Below are positions 22,649 to 30,869 of a DNA stretch of 36,344 nucleotides, in pieces. The DNA comes from Chromatiales bacterium (GTDB lineage: Bacteria; Pseudomonadota; Gammaproteobacteria; Chromatiales; Chromatiaceae), in assembly GCA_030145425.1 (NCBI GenBank), contig JAQYVO010000248.1:1-36344 (forward strand), in the 5' to 3' direction. The position numbers were made by a program, and so were the translations under genes. Each line of letters starts with the position of its first letter. Positions within the stretch are counted from its first letter, which is position 1. A model generated the notes under the pieces. The model worked only from the letters and a program-made list of their open reading frames with translations, ran no database searches and had not been told where the DNA came from.

Positions 22649-24085
22649 TTATTCGTGTTCGGCCCTCATTCGCTTTTCCTCTTCAAGGATGGTGTTGACC
22701 GCTGTCTTCAAAGGTGCCCATCCGTACCAGTGCATGTAGTCGTTGCTGACATGAAATGCACCCTGGAAGGTACGCTGCCGGTACTCGAGCATAATCAGGT
22801 ACAGTTCCTGCTCGATCTTGGTTTTGGCGTCATAGTATTGGAGCAGGTCAGGCGCATATTTCCAGCCCTCGGGTTTTTGCAGCAGCCCGTCCTTGTAGAG
22901 TCCCTGCACTGCACTGATCGCCTTGGCAAATTCATGGTCGGCCGCCTTGACGATCTCGTCCGACGCCTTGAAGTGCTGGTTCACGAAGCCCATGGAGTGG
23001 CACTTGTTGCAGTTGGCCTTCATTTGGGTGCGCAACTCGTTGAACTCTTCGGGACCACGGGCGGCCTGGGCCTGCACCACGATCTCAACGAATCTCTCAG
23101 TTGGCTGGAACGATGCGTCCAGCACACCGGCGGCCTGCAGGATCAGGGCCCGGTCAAGGGTCCACTGGGGATCGTCGTCCACATCAATATAATTTCCTGA
23201 GGGCAGGGCGGCGGCCAGCGTGGTCAGAGGCTCCTTGAGTGAAGGGGCGACCTCTATGATGGCCAGCACGTTCTCCTTGGTCGGTATGCGAAGACCGAGA
23301 AAACCCCAGGGTGTTCTGACCTCATGGTTTCCTTCCATCAGATGACAGGTCTGGCAGGTGGGTGCGCGTTCCTCTTCCAGATGGCCCTCGATGCCCCAGA
23401 CCACGCCGTGCTTGGAGGAGGTGTACATCTCCCATTGCGGATGGTCGAATCCCATGTGGCAGTTGGAGCAGGCCCGGGGATCCTTGGCCTCGGATTTTCT
23501 GAAGCTGTGTCGGGTGTGGCAGGCGTCGCACTGGGCGTTGCCGTAACGGTACCCGGATGCCTCCTTGCCGCCGTCATACTTGAGTTCGGCCTCGGTGTTT
23601 CCGTCGGTCACCCCCATCAGCCCCTTCTGGCCGATCTTGTGGCAGCCTGAGCAGCCACGGTAGCCCTTCTCCGTGATGGCCCCGGGCTGGCCGTGCCAGG
23701 CGATCTGGGATTTCATCACCATCCAGCCCAGGTTGTGCTTTCCGGCCTTGTGCTGTTTCAACTGTTTCTTGTGGCATTCACCGCAGGTCTCCGCAGTCGG
23801 CATCTCCGACTTTGCGAAGTCTTCCATGGTTTTGTGCTCCACACCGTGGCAGTCGTGGCAACGGACCTCGTCTTCGAATTTCTTGGTATTCGCATGAGGA
23901 GAATCCAGGTGCTGCTTGACGATGCCGGGCGTGACGTTGATGTGGCAGCCCACGCAGTCCTTGTTGGCCGCCTGGTCCTCGTCGAAGGTCTTAACAGCCA
24001 TATCCGCTGCCAGCGAAAGGCCGGTCTGGCCCAGGGAAATCAAGAGTCCGCAACATACGGAGAGTAGCCATCTTGGGGATTTCAT
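22649..24085 (-). CDS. Octaheme cytochrome c, hydroxylamine oxidoreductase (HAO)-like
   Basis: The 478-residue protein has a signal peptide (ending near LSLAAD) and eight CxxCH motifs, at about 44, 76, 101, 145, 186, 206, 244 and 359. Seven are clustered and the eighth follows a ~110-residue gap, the HAO family pattern. A Tyr (Y450) in NDYMHWYGW lies where the HAO P460-crosslinking Tyr would be expected; whether it truly aligns is unverified. With that Tyr the enzyme would oxidise NH2OH or NO species; without it, members such as epsilon-HAO reduce nitrite or NH2OH. Presence beside the DNR block, and not in an amo operon, suggests NO/NH2OH detoxification or nitrite reduction. ATG at 24085 has AGGGAG 9 bases upstream. 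An intrinsic terminator follows, so it is monocistronic. Confidence 0.85.
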   Translation of the reverse strand: MKSPRWLLSVCCGLLISLGQTGLSLAADMAVKTFDEDQAANKDCVGCHINVTPGIVKQHLDSPHANTKKFEDEVRCHDCHGVEHKTMEDFAKSEMPTAETCGECHKKQLKQHKAGKHNLGWMVMKSQIAWHGQPGAITEKGYRGCSGCHKIGQKGLMGVTDGNTEAELKYDGGKEASGYRYGNAQCDACHTRHSFRKSEAKDPRACSNCHMGFDHPQWEMYTSSKHGVVWGIEGHLEEERAPTCQTCHLMEGNHEVRTPWGFLGLRIPTKENVLAIIEVAPSLKEPLTTLAAALPSGNYIDVDDDPQWTLDRALILQAAGVLDASFQPTERFVEIVVQAQAARGPEEFNELRTQMKANCNKCHSMGFVNQHFKASDEIVKAADHEFAKAISAVQGLYKDGLLQKPEGWKYAPDLLQYYDAKTKIEQELYLIMLEYRQRTFQGAFHVSNDYMHWYGWAPLKTAVNTILEEEKRMRAEHE

Positions 24086-24291
24086 TGCCCATACTCCCTA
24101 ATTGATTACTTCGTACCATTCAGGGTATTTCCCTTCATGGTGATCTACGGTTTTTATGATAAGGGCTTATACAGCAAGCGGTTGTCTGCGCAGCTTAGCT
24201 GGACATCAGTTCAGGGTGGGTCGCGACCTCCTGCCCCCGGATGCCCTATGTACGCATTCCATAACCTAACCACTTTGTATGGTTTGACTCT

Positions 24292-24305
24292 TTGACGGAA
24301 ATCAA
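24292..24305. promoter_or_regulatory. FNR/DNR-type box, probably for the HAO-like gene
   Basis: TTGAC-GGAA-ATCAA has one mismatch. In the minus direction it would be 207 bases from the HAO start, but no good -10 is found at class II distance. It might instead be an auxiliary site for the plus-strand promoter next to it. Confidence 0.5.
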
Positions 24306-24329
24306 TATGTGCGGTGCAATTTCCCTTTA

Positions 24330-24372
24330 TTGATGATGATCAATGCCACCCGCAGGGTCGATGAAGGATACT
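24330..24372 (+). promoter_or_regulatory. Class II FNR/DNR promoter for the hemerythrin-DUF2249 operon
   Basis: A perfect TTGAT-GATG-ATCAA box (24330-24343) is followed by GATACT (24367-24372), 33 bases between centres, as a plausible -10. Predicted start near 24379, giving a leader of about 35 bases before the ATG at 24414. Confidence 0.7.
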
Positions 24373-24413
24373 GCCGCCGTTCGTTTTAATCCGAAAAATG
24401 TCTGGATCCTCCT

Positions 24414-24848
24414 ATGACCACGATTACCGAAACCATGACATCAGACCATCGCCACTGCGATGGACTGTTTGCAGAAGCAGAGACACGCATAGCCAACGGA
24501 GACTGGGAACAAGGTGCCCAGGGCTTTGCCGAGTTCAGAAAAACCACCGAACACCACTTCGCCGTGGAGGAGGATGTGTTTTTTCCGGATTTTGAGCAGA
24601 GGACGGGCCAGACTATGGGCCCGACCCGGATGATGCGCATGGAGCATGAACAGATGCGTCAGTTGTTTTCTGAGTTGGGGTTGGCGGTGGAAAACCGGGA
24701 CAAAGAAAACTACCTTGGGCTTTCGGAAACCCTGATGATGCTGATGCAACAGCATAATATGAAGGAAGAGCAGGTGCTTTACCGCATGATGGACCAGGTT
24801 TACGGGGGGGAGGTCAGCGACCTCTTGAAGCAGGCTGGTAGTTTTTGA
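24414..24848 (+). CDS. Soluble hemerythrin HHE-domain protein
   Basis: A 144-residue four-helix HHE-cation-binding protein with no signal peptide, so cytoplasmic. Candidate di-iron ligands are H12, H47 or H48 with E52/E53 (TTEHHFAVEED), H78 with E79 (RMEHEQ), and H114 with E118/E119 (QQHNMKEEQ). Members of this family (YtfE/RIC, DnrN-like) repair Fe-S clusters or scavenge NO, usually under an NO-responsive regulator. This one lacks the N-terminal ScdA domain. It heads an operon with a DUF2249 gene 27 bases downstream and has a perfect DNR-type box at its promoter, so a role in NO stress is likely. Confidence 0.87.
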   Translation: MTTITETMTSDHRHCDGLFAEAETRIANGDWEQGAQGFAEFRKTTEHHFAVEEDVFFPDFEQRTGQTMGPTRMMRMEHEQMRQLFSELGLAVENRDKENYLGLSETLMMLMQQHNMKEEQVLYRMMDQVYGGEVSDLLKQAGSF

Positions 24849-24875
24849 CCCCTGACCCTTCAACCGGGACAGGCG

Positions 24876-25130
24876 ATGGAACATATTCTCGATGTCAGTA
24901 TGCTGGAACCCTGTGAGCCCCTGGAACTCACGCTCTCCGCTACCCGGGATCTTTCTGTCGGTGACTATTTGAAAGTCGTTCACCGCAGGGAGCCCCATCC
25001 CCTGTTTCCGCTCCTTGAGAAAACTGGTTTCTCCTGGTTGTGCAGGCCCGGTGGTGAGGCGGGTTTCGAGATTTTTATCTGGCACAGGGGCGATACGGCG
25101 GTGGAGGATGACATTGCAAAAATCCCGTAA
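24876..25130 (+). CDS. DUF2249 small protein
   Basis: The 84-residue protein matches the DUF2249 pattern: LDVSMLEPCEPLELTLSATR, then LSVGDYLKVVHRREPHPLFP and a final FEIFIWHRGD. DUF2249 proteins resemble the TusA/SirA fold and occur next to hemerythrin, DNR and NO-reductase genes in denitrifiers. Their function is not established. It is placed between the hemerythrin gene (27-base gap) and the membrane protein gene (6-base gap), so it is certainly in the same operon. ATG at 24876. Confidence 0.82.
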   Translation: MEHILDVSMLEPCEPLELTLSATRDLSVGDYLKVVHRREPHPLFPLLEKTGFSWLCRPGGEAGFEIFIWHRGDTAVEDDIAKIP

Positions 25131-25136
25131 GGCGCC

Positions 25137-26468
25137 GTGCTGAGCACCGCCCACCTCTCCCTGGAGCAGGCGCCGCCAATTTCCATCCCGTTCCGCTTTT
25201 TTCTGACGGCACCTCTATTCGGTATTGTTTCAGGACTCTTGTTGATATGGGCTGGCGAAGCGGCCATGGTTTCCCGCTGGAGCCCGCTGGTCCTCTCCCT
25301 GACGCATCTCGTTACCCTGGGTTTTCTGACGATGGTGATGTGCGGGGCCATGATGCAGATGCTGCCTGTGCTGGCCGGCTCGCCGGTGCCGGGTATCGGC
25401 CCCGTGGGGGCGGTGTCCCATCTGGCACTGTCCCTGGGAACGGGGGCTCTGGCTTACGCCTTCATCCAGGGAAGCGCCGGCTGGGTGAAGCTGGCCCTGT
25501 TGCTGCTGGGCATCGGGTTAGGCGTTTTTGCCATCGCTGCCGGTCTGGCCCTGGCCCGGGTGAAACTGTCCAGCCCCACGGTAACGGGGATGCGCTGGTC
25601 CCTGGCCTCGCTGGTGATAACCGTTGCACTGGGGATGCTGCTTTCCATGGGCTTTTTCGGCATCGTGGCGCTGAATAATCTGCCCTCATACACTGATCTG
25701 CATCTGGGATGGGGACTGCTGGGCTGGATGGGACTCCTGCTCATCGGGGTCTCGTACCAGGTGGTTCCCATGTTCCAGATTACCCCGGAATACCCCCGAA
25801 TCATGCGGGATCACCTGACCGGAAGCCTGTTTTTCGGGCTGGCTGGATGGTTTCTTCTTGAGATAGGGGTAATCCGGGGCTACTGGTCAAGCCTGGTTCC
25901 AGGCTGCTGGATGCTCTTGGTGACAGCAGGTTTTCCCTTGTTCGCCGGGACAACACTGCACATTCAGCGGCTCAGAAAAAGACAGGTTTCCGATGTTACC
26001 CTGATCTTCTGGCGGGTGGGTTTGATCGGGATACTTTTTGGCTATCTGGTCTGGCTCATCGGACGCGCATTGCCTGAAGCGGCGACCGCACCCTGGTATC
26101 CGCTGCTTCTCGGTACATTGCTGCTGTTCGGCGGTGCCTTTCCCCTCGTCAACGGGATGCTCTACAAGATTGTGCCTTTCCTCTCCTGGTTTCACCTGCA
26201 AAACCGTCAGCTGGCATTGGGGGCCTTTCACGTAAAGCTGCCCCACATGAAGGGCTTCATAGGGGATCGGGAGGCGAGGCTGCAGTTTTATCTCTACCTG
26301 GCAGCTCTGTTTCTGGCGCTGGCGGCGGTGTTCCGGCCGGCGCTGTTTACCCGGCCCGCAGGCGCGTTTCTTGTCCTGACAAGCCTGATGCTCGGATACA
26401 ACCTGTTGCGTGCAATGATGCGATACCGAAACACAAAGGTATTGCTGAACCAGACAGGATCCCACTAG
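25137..26468 (+). CDS. About 12-helix membrane protein with conserved intramembrane His, possible heme-copper-like relative
   Basis: The 443-residue product is almost wholly hydrophobic with about 12 predicted transmembrane helices. His residues lie within or at helix ends in LTHLVTLGFLTMVMCGAMMQ (about residue 60), TDLHLGWGLLGW, and VPFLSWFHLQ, with further His near PHMKGF. Twelve helices and intramembrane His recall heme-copper subunit I and NnrS proteins, but the CuB triad and the heme His-x-His motif are not seen, so no function is claimed. GTG at 25137 follows the DUF2249 stop by 6 bases with AAGG upstream. It travels with hemerythrin, DUF2249 and DNR, pointing to an NO-related membrane role, for example tolerance or transport. 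Confidence 0.75.
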   Translation: MLSTAHLSLEQAPPISIPFRFFLTAPLFGIVSGLLLIWAGEAAMVSRWSPLVLSLTHLVTLGFLTMVMCGAMMQMLPVLAGSPVPGIGPVGAVSHLALSLGTGALAYAFIQGSAGWVKLALLLLGIGLGVFAIAAGLALARVKLSSPTVTGMRWSLASLVITVALGMLLSMGFFGIVALNNLPSYTDLHLGWGLLGWMGLLLIGVSYQVVPMFQITPEYPRIMRDHLTGSLFFGLAGWFLLEIGVIRGYWSSLVPGCWMLLVTAGFPLFAGTTLHIQRLRKRQVSDVTLIFWRVGLIGILFGYLVWLIGRALPEAATAPWYPLLLGTLLLFGGAFPLVNGMLYKIVPFLSWFHLQNRQLALGAFHVKLPHMKGFIGDREARLQFYLYLAALFLALAAVFRPALFTRPAGAFLVLTSLMLGYNLLRAMMRYRNTKVLLNQTGSH

Positions 26469-26590
26469 AATACTGCGGTTTTCCGTTGTAACCCCGTGGT
26501 GTAAACTTCCCTATGTTTATGAGTACCGGTCGTTTTCCCAACTGCTTGCCCCGAAGGAGCCTGTGCTGCTGTGAGGCGAACTGAATAAAA

Positions 26591-27310
26591 ATGTCCATGG
26601 AACTGAACCAAGCCTACATGTTTGCCCGGTTGGACGAACCCCAGATGGACCGGGTAAAGGCCATGAGCCAGACCATAACTCTGGAAGACGGCGAGGCCCT
26701 GTTTGAGGCGGGTGATCAGGCGAAACGTTTTTTTCTGGTGATGGACGGTAAAATCAAGCTCTCCCGGCTCTCTCTGAACGGCAATGAAAAGGTGATCGAG
26801 GTGGTGCGGCCCGGCCACACCTTCGCAGAGGCCTTGATGTTTCTTGATCATCCCAACTACCCGGTCAGGGCGTCGGCCATCGGAAAGACCCGGCTGACAT
26901 CCTTCGAAAGCCGGCTGTTCAAGCAGTTATTGAGGGAATCGGTGGATACCTGCTTCCGGGTGATGGGAGACATGAGTCAGCGGCTCAGGCATCTGATCAA
27001 GGAGATCGACGACCTGACACTCCAGAACGCCACGGGCCGGGTTGCGGGTTATCTCTGCGGCCAGTATGTGTATCAGGGCCAGGATCGGGTGGAGTTCGAC
27101 CTGGACACGCCGAAAGGCATTCTGGCGTCGAGACTGTCGGTCAAGCCGGAAACATTCTCGCGGATTCTGCACAACCTGGCGGATCAGGGCGTCGTGAAAG
27201 TGACCGGCGGGCATATCGAGATCCTGGATCCGGCAGGGCTGAGGGGCTATGCCCAATCCGCTGGGGTTTGCGGCCAGAGCGTCAGCCCGGCCCTGGAAAC
27301 GCGCCGCTGA
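26591..27310 (+). CDS. dnr: CRP/FNR-family regulator of the DNR (NO-sensing) type
   Basis: The 239-residue protein has an N-terminal cyclic-nucleotide-binding-like beta-roll (LEDGEALFEAGDQAKRFFLV), a dimer helix and a C-terminal winged helix (GILASRLSVKPETFSRILHN). Recognition-helix residues E187, S190 and R191 reproduce the FNR/DNR E-xx-SR signature, which reads TTGAT half-sites. The N-terminal Cys cluster of FNR is absent, so it is DNR-like (heme-dependent NO sensing) rather than an O2-sensing FNR. It is separated from the upstream membrane gene by 122 bases, so may have its own promoter, though none is obvious. It is the probable reader of the six boxes in this window. Confidence 0.88.
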   Translation: MSMELNQAYMFARLDEPQMDRVKAMSQTITLEDGEALFEAGDQAKRFFLVMDGKIKLSRLSLNGNEKVIEVVRPGHTFAEALMFLDHPNYPVRASAIGKTRLTSFESRLFKQLLRESVDTCFRVMGDMSQRLRHLIKEIDDLTLQNATGRVAGYLCGQYVYQGQDRVEFDLDTPKGILASRLSVKPETFSRILHNLADQGVVKVTGGHIEILDPAGLRGYAQSAGVCGQSVSPALETRR

Positions 27311-27347
27311 CGGTTAGTGTACACCAGTCGATTCCCGCCATTGACTG

Positions 27348-28424
27348 TCAGGCGTTGCCCCGGTCCTTCATGTTCATCTTCTGTTCCCGGGCAAAGTCGA
27401 GCATGCGGCGGATGGGGACTACAGCCTTCTTCCTGACCGACTCATCTATGACTACCTCATTGCTGCCGTTCAACAGTGCCTGCTCCAGGTTTTGCAGTGC
27501 GTTCATGCCCATCCATGGGCAATGGGCGCAACTCTGGCAGGTGGCGCCTTCTCCGGCCGTAGGGGCTTCGATCAGGGTCTTTGACGGGGCGAGCTGCTGC
27601 ATCTTGTGAAAAATCCCACCGTCGGTGGCGACGATGAACTCCCGGTTATCCATTTCCACCACAGCCTTGATCAAACTGGTGGTCGATCCCACCACGTCAG
27701 CCTGTTCGATCACCTCCTCGGGTGATTCCGGGTGCACCAGCACCGCGGCATCCGGATGCAGTCTGCGGATGCGTTCCAATGCCACCGATTTGAACTCCTC
27801 GTGCACCACGCAGGAACCTTGCCACAACAGCATGTCCGCGCCGGTGACACTTTGTACATACCGGCCCAGGTGCTTGTCGGGTGCCCAGAGGATCTTCTCC
27901 CCCCTGGCGGCGAGGTGCTTGACGATAGGCAGTGAGATGCCGGAAGTGACCACCCAGTCTGACCGTGCCTTCACCGCAGCGCTGGTGTTGGCATATACCA
28001 CCACCGTATGGTCGGGGTGCTGGTCGCAAAACCGGCTGAATGCCTCCGCAGGGCAGCCTTCGTCCAGTGAGCAGGTGGCGTTGAGATCCGGCATCAGGAT
28101 ACGTTTTTCCGGATTCAGTATCTTGGCGGTTTCCCCCATGAAACGCACGCCGCTGACCACCAGCGTTCCGGCTTTCTGATCACTGCCGAATCGGGCCATC
28201 TCCAATGAATCTGCCACGCAGCCGCCGCTCTCTTCCGCCAGGTTCTGCAGTTCACCATCGGTATAGTAGTGGGCCACCAGCACCGCATCCTGCTCCCGCA
28301 GCAGCTGGCGAATTCGCCCCTTGAGCGCCTCGGTCTCCTCCCGGCCCAGTGCGGGCCACTGCGGGTGGGGGGGGACTTGTATCGGGCTCGGGATGGTCGG
28401 TTCCGGGTTCAGGTTCTGGTGCAT
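27348..28424 (-). CDS. nadA: Quinolinate synthase A
   Basis: NadA condenses iminoaspartate with dihydroxyacetone phosphate to quinolinate in de novo NAD synthesis and holds a 4Fe-4S cluster. The 358-residue protein has the [18 protein letters not shown] active-site stretch, the [16 protein letters not shown] segment, [11 protein letters not shown], and a C-terminal [10 protein letters not shown], which provide the three cluster Cys. Length is normal for the family. It is convergent with dnr (37-base gap). A Pro-rich N-terminal extension of ~20 residues precedes the core. It is probably housekeeping, unrelated to the NO block except that its Fe-S cluster is NO-sensitive in principle. Confidence 0.95.
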   Translation of the reverse strand: MHQNLNPEPTIPSPIQVPPHPQWPALGREETEALKGRIRQLLREQDAVLVAHYYTDGELQNLAEESGGCVADSLEMARFGSDQKAGTLVVSGVRFMGETAKILNPEKRILMPDLNATCSLDEGCPAEAFSRFCDQHPDHTVVVYANTSAAVKARSDWVVTSGISLPIVKHLAARGEKILWAPDKHLGRYVQSVTGADMLLWQGSCVVHEEFKSVALERIRRLHPDAAVLVHPESPEEVIEQADVVGSTTSLIKAVVEMDNREFIVATDGGIFHKMQQLAPSKTLIEAPTAGEGATCQSCAHCPWMGMNALQNLEQALLNGSNEVVIDESVRKKAVVPIRRMLDFAREQKMNMKDRGNA

Positions 28425-28501
28425 GGTTGCAGGGGCGATTGTCTTTCAAGTACCTGTATCGGGTTCTGCGGAGCGCTTTATTGGCAGCAATGAAGGCTGC
28501 G

Positions 28502-30001
28502 TTAAGTGCCGGTACCCCCGGGCTCTTTCTCCCCTTCTTCGGTTGCAGTTTCCCTGGGGAGATCGTCACCCGATGGATTGGTGAAACGGTCGTTCAGGGT
28601 TTGCACGTAGTTGTCCGCATCTTCGATTACCTGCTTGAGACGCTTTCGGGAGAAGTGTCCCCAGCCAACGGGCGATTTATTGAATATACTGCGCCACGGT
28701 TTGGTGTTGCGCTGGAAGGCGCGGGCCAGATTGCCCCGGATACTCAGCTTTCCCCCGTGCCGGGCCAAGGAGGCGCCCATCGATCGTGCGGCCAGGTTTT
28801 TAATCGTCAAGTGAAGTCCGAATACCACCAGCACCACCGCAAGTATGCTGCCATAGAGCGCCGTGCTGTTGGCTGACAGGGATTCGAGCCAGGGTGGTGC
28901 GAAGGCCATACCCTGCCAGTAACCCACGTTGACGCTCCAGATCAGCAGCATCACCAGCCCCAGGCCGAATACCATGGCGTCACCCCAGAGCACCCTTTTT
29001 TTCCAGCGTGCCATGGCCGCCTGCAGGGCAGGAACAGCCCGTCCTTCGATGTCGAGGGCGGTTTTTTCCAGGGATCCGACGATTCGGTAGGCCCGTTCGA
29101 TCTCGACCTCCCGCATGCGGCTGTGGATCTCCTCCATGTCAGCATCTCGTTTTCGTTCGAAACGCTCCCGCAGCTGGTCATCTTCAATGGGAACGGCCGC
29201 GCTCGGATTGTAGATCGTATAGAAGCGGCCGGCGGTAAGCCCCCTATCTCCCATGGCCCGCTGCCAGGCTGCGACCACCTCCTCGGGATTGTCTTCGCGG
29301 GCGGTTGTGTCAATCTGGTTGAGGATGTAGAGAAACTTGCCCGAATCCGGTCGGCTGATGGTATTGCTCACCAGGTGATCCAGGGTGTCCTTCATTGCGC
29401 CCGGTTCTGGATGCCGGGCATCGAAAAAGACCAGTACCAGATCCGACAGGTCTATGATGTGGTCGGTGAGTCGCAGGGTTGCGTTCCGCTGGGCGTCCGC
29501 GTCGAAACCCGGTGAGTCGATGAGGATTTTTCCCCGCAGTTGTTCGCTGGGACAGGTTTTGAGCTGCAGATAGGCGTCTATCCGCTGGCCTTCACCCTTT
29601 GACACCATCTCGATCTCGTTGCTGATCTGGTAGAAGGGGAAACGGGGATCCGAGTCCAGCGCCACCCCTGGGAGGGCATGAGCCGTCTTCTCCCTGCTGT
29701 AACAGATAACGGTAAACCGGTCGTCCACGGCCTGGTTTCCGGATCGCTGAAGCTTGTGATCCAGGTAATGGTTGATGAAGGTCGATTTTCCCGAGGAGAA
29801 GGTGCCCAGTACCGTTATCAACGGCCACCAGGGTATCTGGGTGGCATATGATTCATCGCTGCCTATCAGCCGCATCTTGCGGGCGACGCGATCCAACTTC
29901 TTGAAGCTTTGCACCGTATTGAGAAGAATGGGGTTTTCCTGTTCGAGATGGCTCTCGAGGTGTTTCAGGCGCCCGTGGATAAGTTTTTCAGCCGAATTCA
30001 T
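28502..30001 (-). CDS. Dynamin-like GTPase with membrane helices
   Basis: The 499-residue protein has a dynamin-type GTPase domain: G1 GTFSSGKS (66-73), G3 DSPGFD (162-167) and G4 NQID (228-231). A helical region follows, then two transmembrane helices (about 343-361 and 382-401), consistent with a bacterial dynamin-like protein that acts at membranes. The distal tail is charged (ATEEGEKEPGG). It ends 77 bases before nadA on the same strand. The upstream region 30002-30390 separates it from the divergent SCP2 gene. Precise function is unknown; membrane remodelling or stress roles are known for some relatives. Confidence 0.84.
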   Translation of the reverse strand: MNSAEKLIHGRLKHLESHLEQENPILLNTVQSFKKLDRVARKMRLIGSDESYATQIPWWPLITVLGTFSSGKSTFINHYLDHKLQRSGNQAVDDRFTVICYSREKTAHALPGVALDSDPRFPFYQISNEIEMVSKGEGQRIDAYLQLKTCPSEQLRGKILIDSPGFDADAQRNATLRLTDHIIDLSDLVLVFFDARHPEPGAMKDTLDHLVSNTISRPDSGKFLYILNQIDTTAREDNPEEVVAAWQRAMGDRGLTAGRFYTIYNPSAAVPIEDDQLRERFERKRDADMEEIHSRMREVEIERAYRIVGSLEKTALDIEGRAVPALQAAMARWKKRVLWGDAMVFGLGLVMLLIWSVNVGYWQGMAFAPPWLESLSANSTALYGSILAVVLVVFGLHLTIKNLAARSMGASLARHGGKLSIRGNLARAFQRNTKPWRSIFNKSPVGWGHFSRKRLKQVIEDADNYVQTLNDRFTNPSGDDLPRETATEEGEKEPGGTGT

Positions 30002-30390
30002 GCCCTGCTCCGGAAGCTGTTTGAGTGAATGTCAGATTAGAGGGAACTAATGGATTTACGCTCAATACCAAGCCCGAGACCGATGTTTCCCATGGATCAA
30101 TCTTAACGCGCTATCGAGCTGCTTGACACCCCTGTTAACCGACGGAATCGGCGATTTTTCCGGGTTCCTGTCTGTTGTCAGACAGAGAATCAGGATAGCG
30201 GGGTAAATTAATTAATGGTAACATTATAATATTTATAGGAACTTTAAAAACTTCTGCCTCGTTTGTTGCATTAAACAGGCCCATAAGGGATACTGCTGAA
30301 ACTAGAAAAATCAGGCGTTTCCAGCCGTTAAATAGCGGCTTAAGGCAATGTTTCGTAACAATAAATGAATAGCAATACTGGGAGGTAGCG
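30002..30390. promoter_or_regulatory. AT-rich divergent intergenic region with a consensus -10
   Basis: This roughly 390-base region between the dynamin-like gene and the SCP2 gene has no coding frame. It contains a perfect TATAAT at 30225-30230 within an AT-rich run (30203-30250), but no matching -35 at 17 bases. A σ70-type promoter for the SCP2/RND operon is possible but not demonstrated. No DNR-type box was seen. Confidence 0.4.
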
Positions 30391-30786
30391 ATGGCTGATC
30401 TTTTTTCCGATGAATGGATGAAGGGCTATATGGAGCAATGGAATGCGGATGCTGATTTGTGTAGTGCCCTGGCCCAGATAGGGTTTGGCAGCGTAATCGG
30501 TTACGGGATCGATGGAGAGGATCAGCCGCGTGGCCAGATCACGGTTGAGAATGGCCAGGCGGTCAGCGCCAGCACCTACAATGGCGAGACGCTGAACTGG
30601 GATATACGCTGCGCAGACGCCCAGTGGCAGAAGTGGATTGCCAAACCGCCCGGCATGATGGGCCTGGGAATGGCATTTACAGCAGGCAAGATGAAATTCA
30701 AGGTGGGGGACTATGGCTCCATGCTCAAAGACCCCCGAATGGCAGGCCCCTTTATCAAAACCTTCAGTGTGATGGGGCGGGTCTGA
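30391..30786 (+). CDS. SCP2 sterol-carrier-domain protein
   Basis: The 131-residue protein fits an SCP2-like lipid-binding fold: an N-terminal helix (DEWMKGYMEQWN), a beta-sheet of about five strands including RGQITVENGQ and NWDIRCADAQ, and a C-terminal segment with GKMKFKVGDYGSMLKD. No signal peptide, so cytoplasmic. GGAGG just upstream supports the start. It is followed by the RND adaptor gene 83 bases downstream on the same strand, so co-transcription is likely. A link to lipid or hydrophobic cargo for the pump is an inference. The last residues vary between relatives. Confidence 0.8.
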   Translation: MADLFSDEWMKGYMEQWNADADLCSALAQIGFGSVIGYGIDGEDQPRGQITVENGQAVSASTYNGETLNWDIRCADAQWQKWIAKPPGMMGLGMAFTAGKMKFKVGDYGSMLKDPRMAGPFIKTFSVMGRV

Positions 30787-30869
30787 TTCCTCAGGCTTCT
30801 CTGTTCCCGGCCTGGAAAGGGCCGGAGCGGTTGATAGGCGATCAGGGGTCTCAATCAGCAGGTTTATAG

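Larger units (their letters stand above)
24086..24413. other. Divergent control region between HAO-like and hemerythrin genes
   Basis: This 328-base interval has no gene. It holds two FNR/DNR-type boxes, 38 bases apart centre to centre, in a divergent promoter arrangement. Confidence 0.6.

Noticed and set aside
30123-30128. TTGACA as a -35 element upstream of the SCP2 gene
   Set aside because: No acceptable -10 hexamer lies 16-18 bases downstream, and the perfect TATAAT at 30225 is about 100 bases away.
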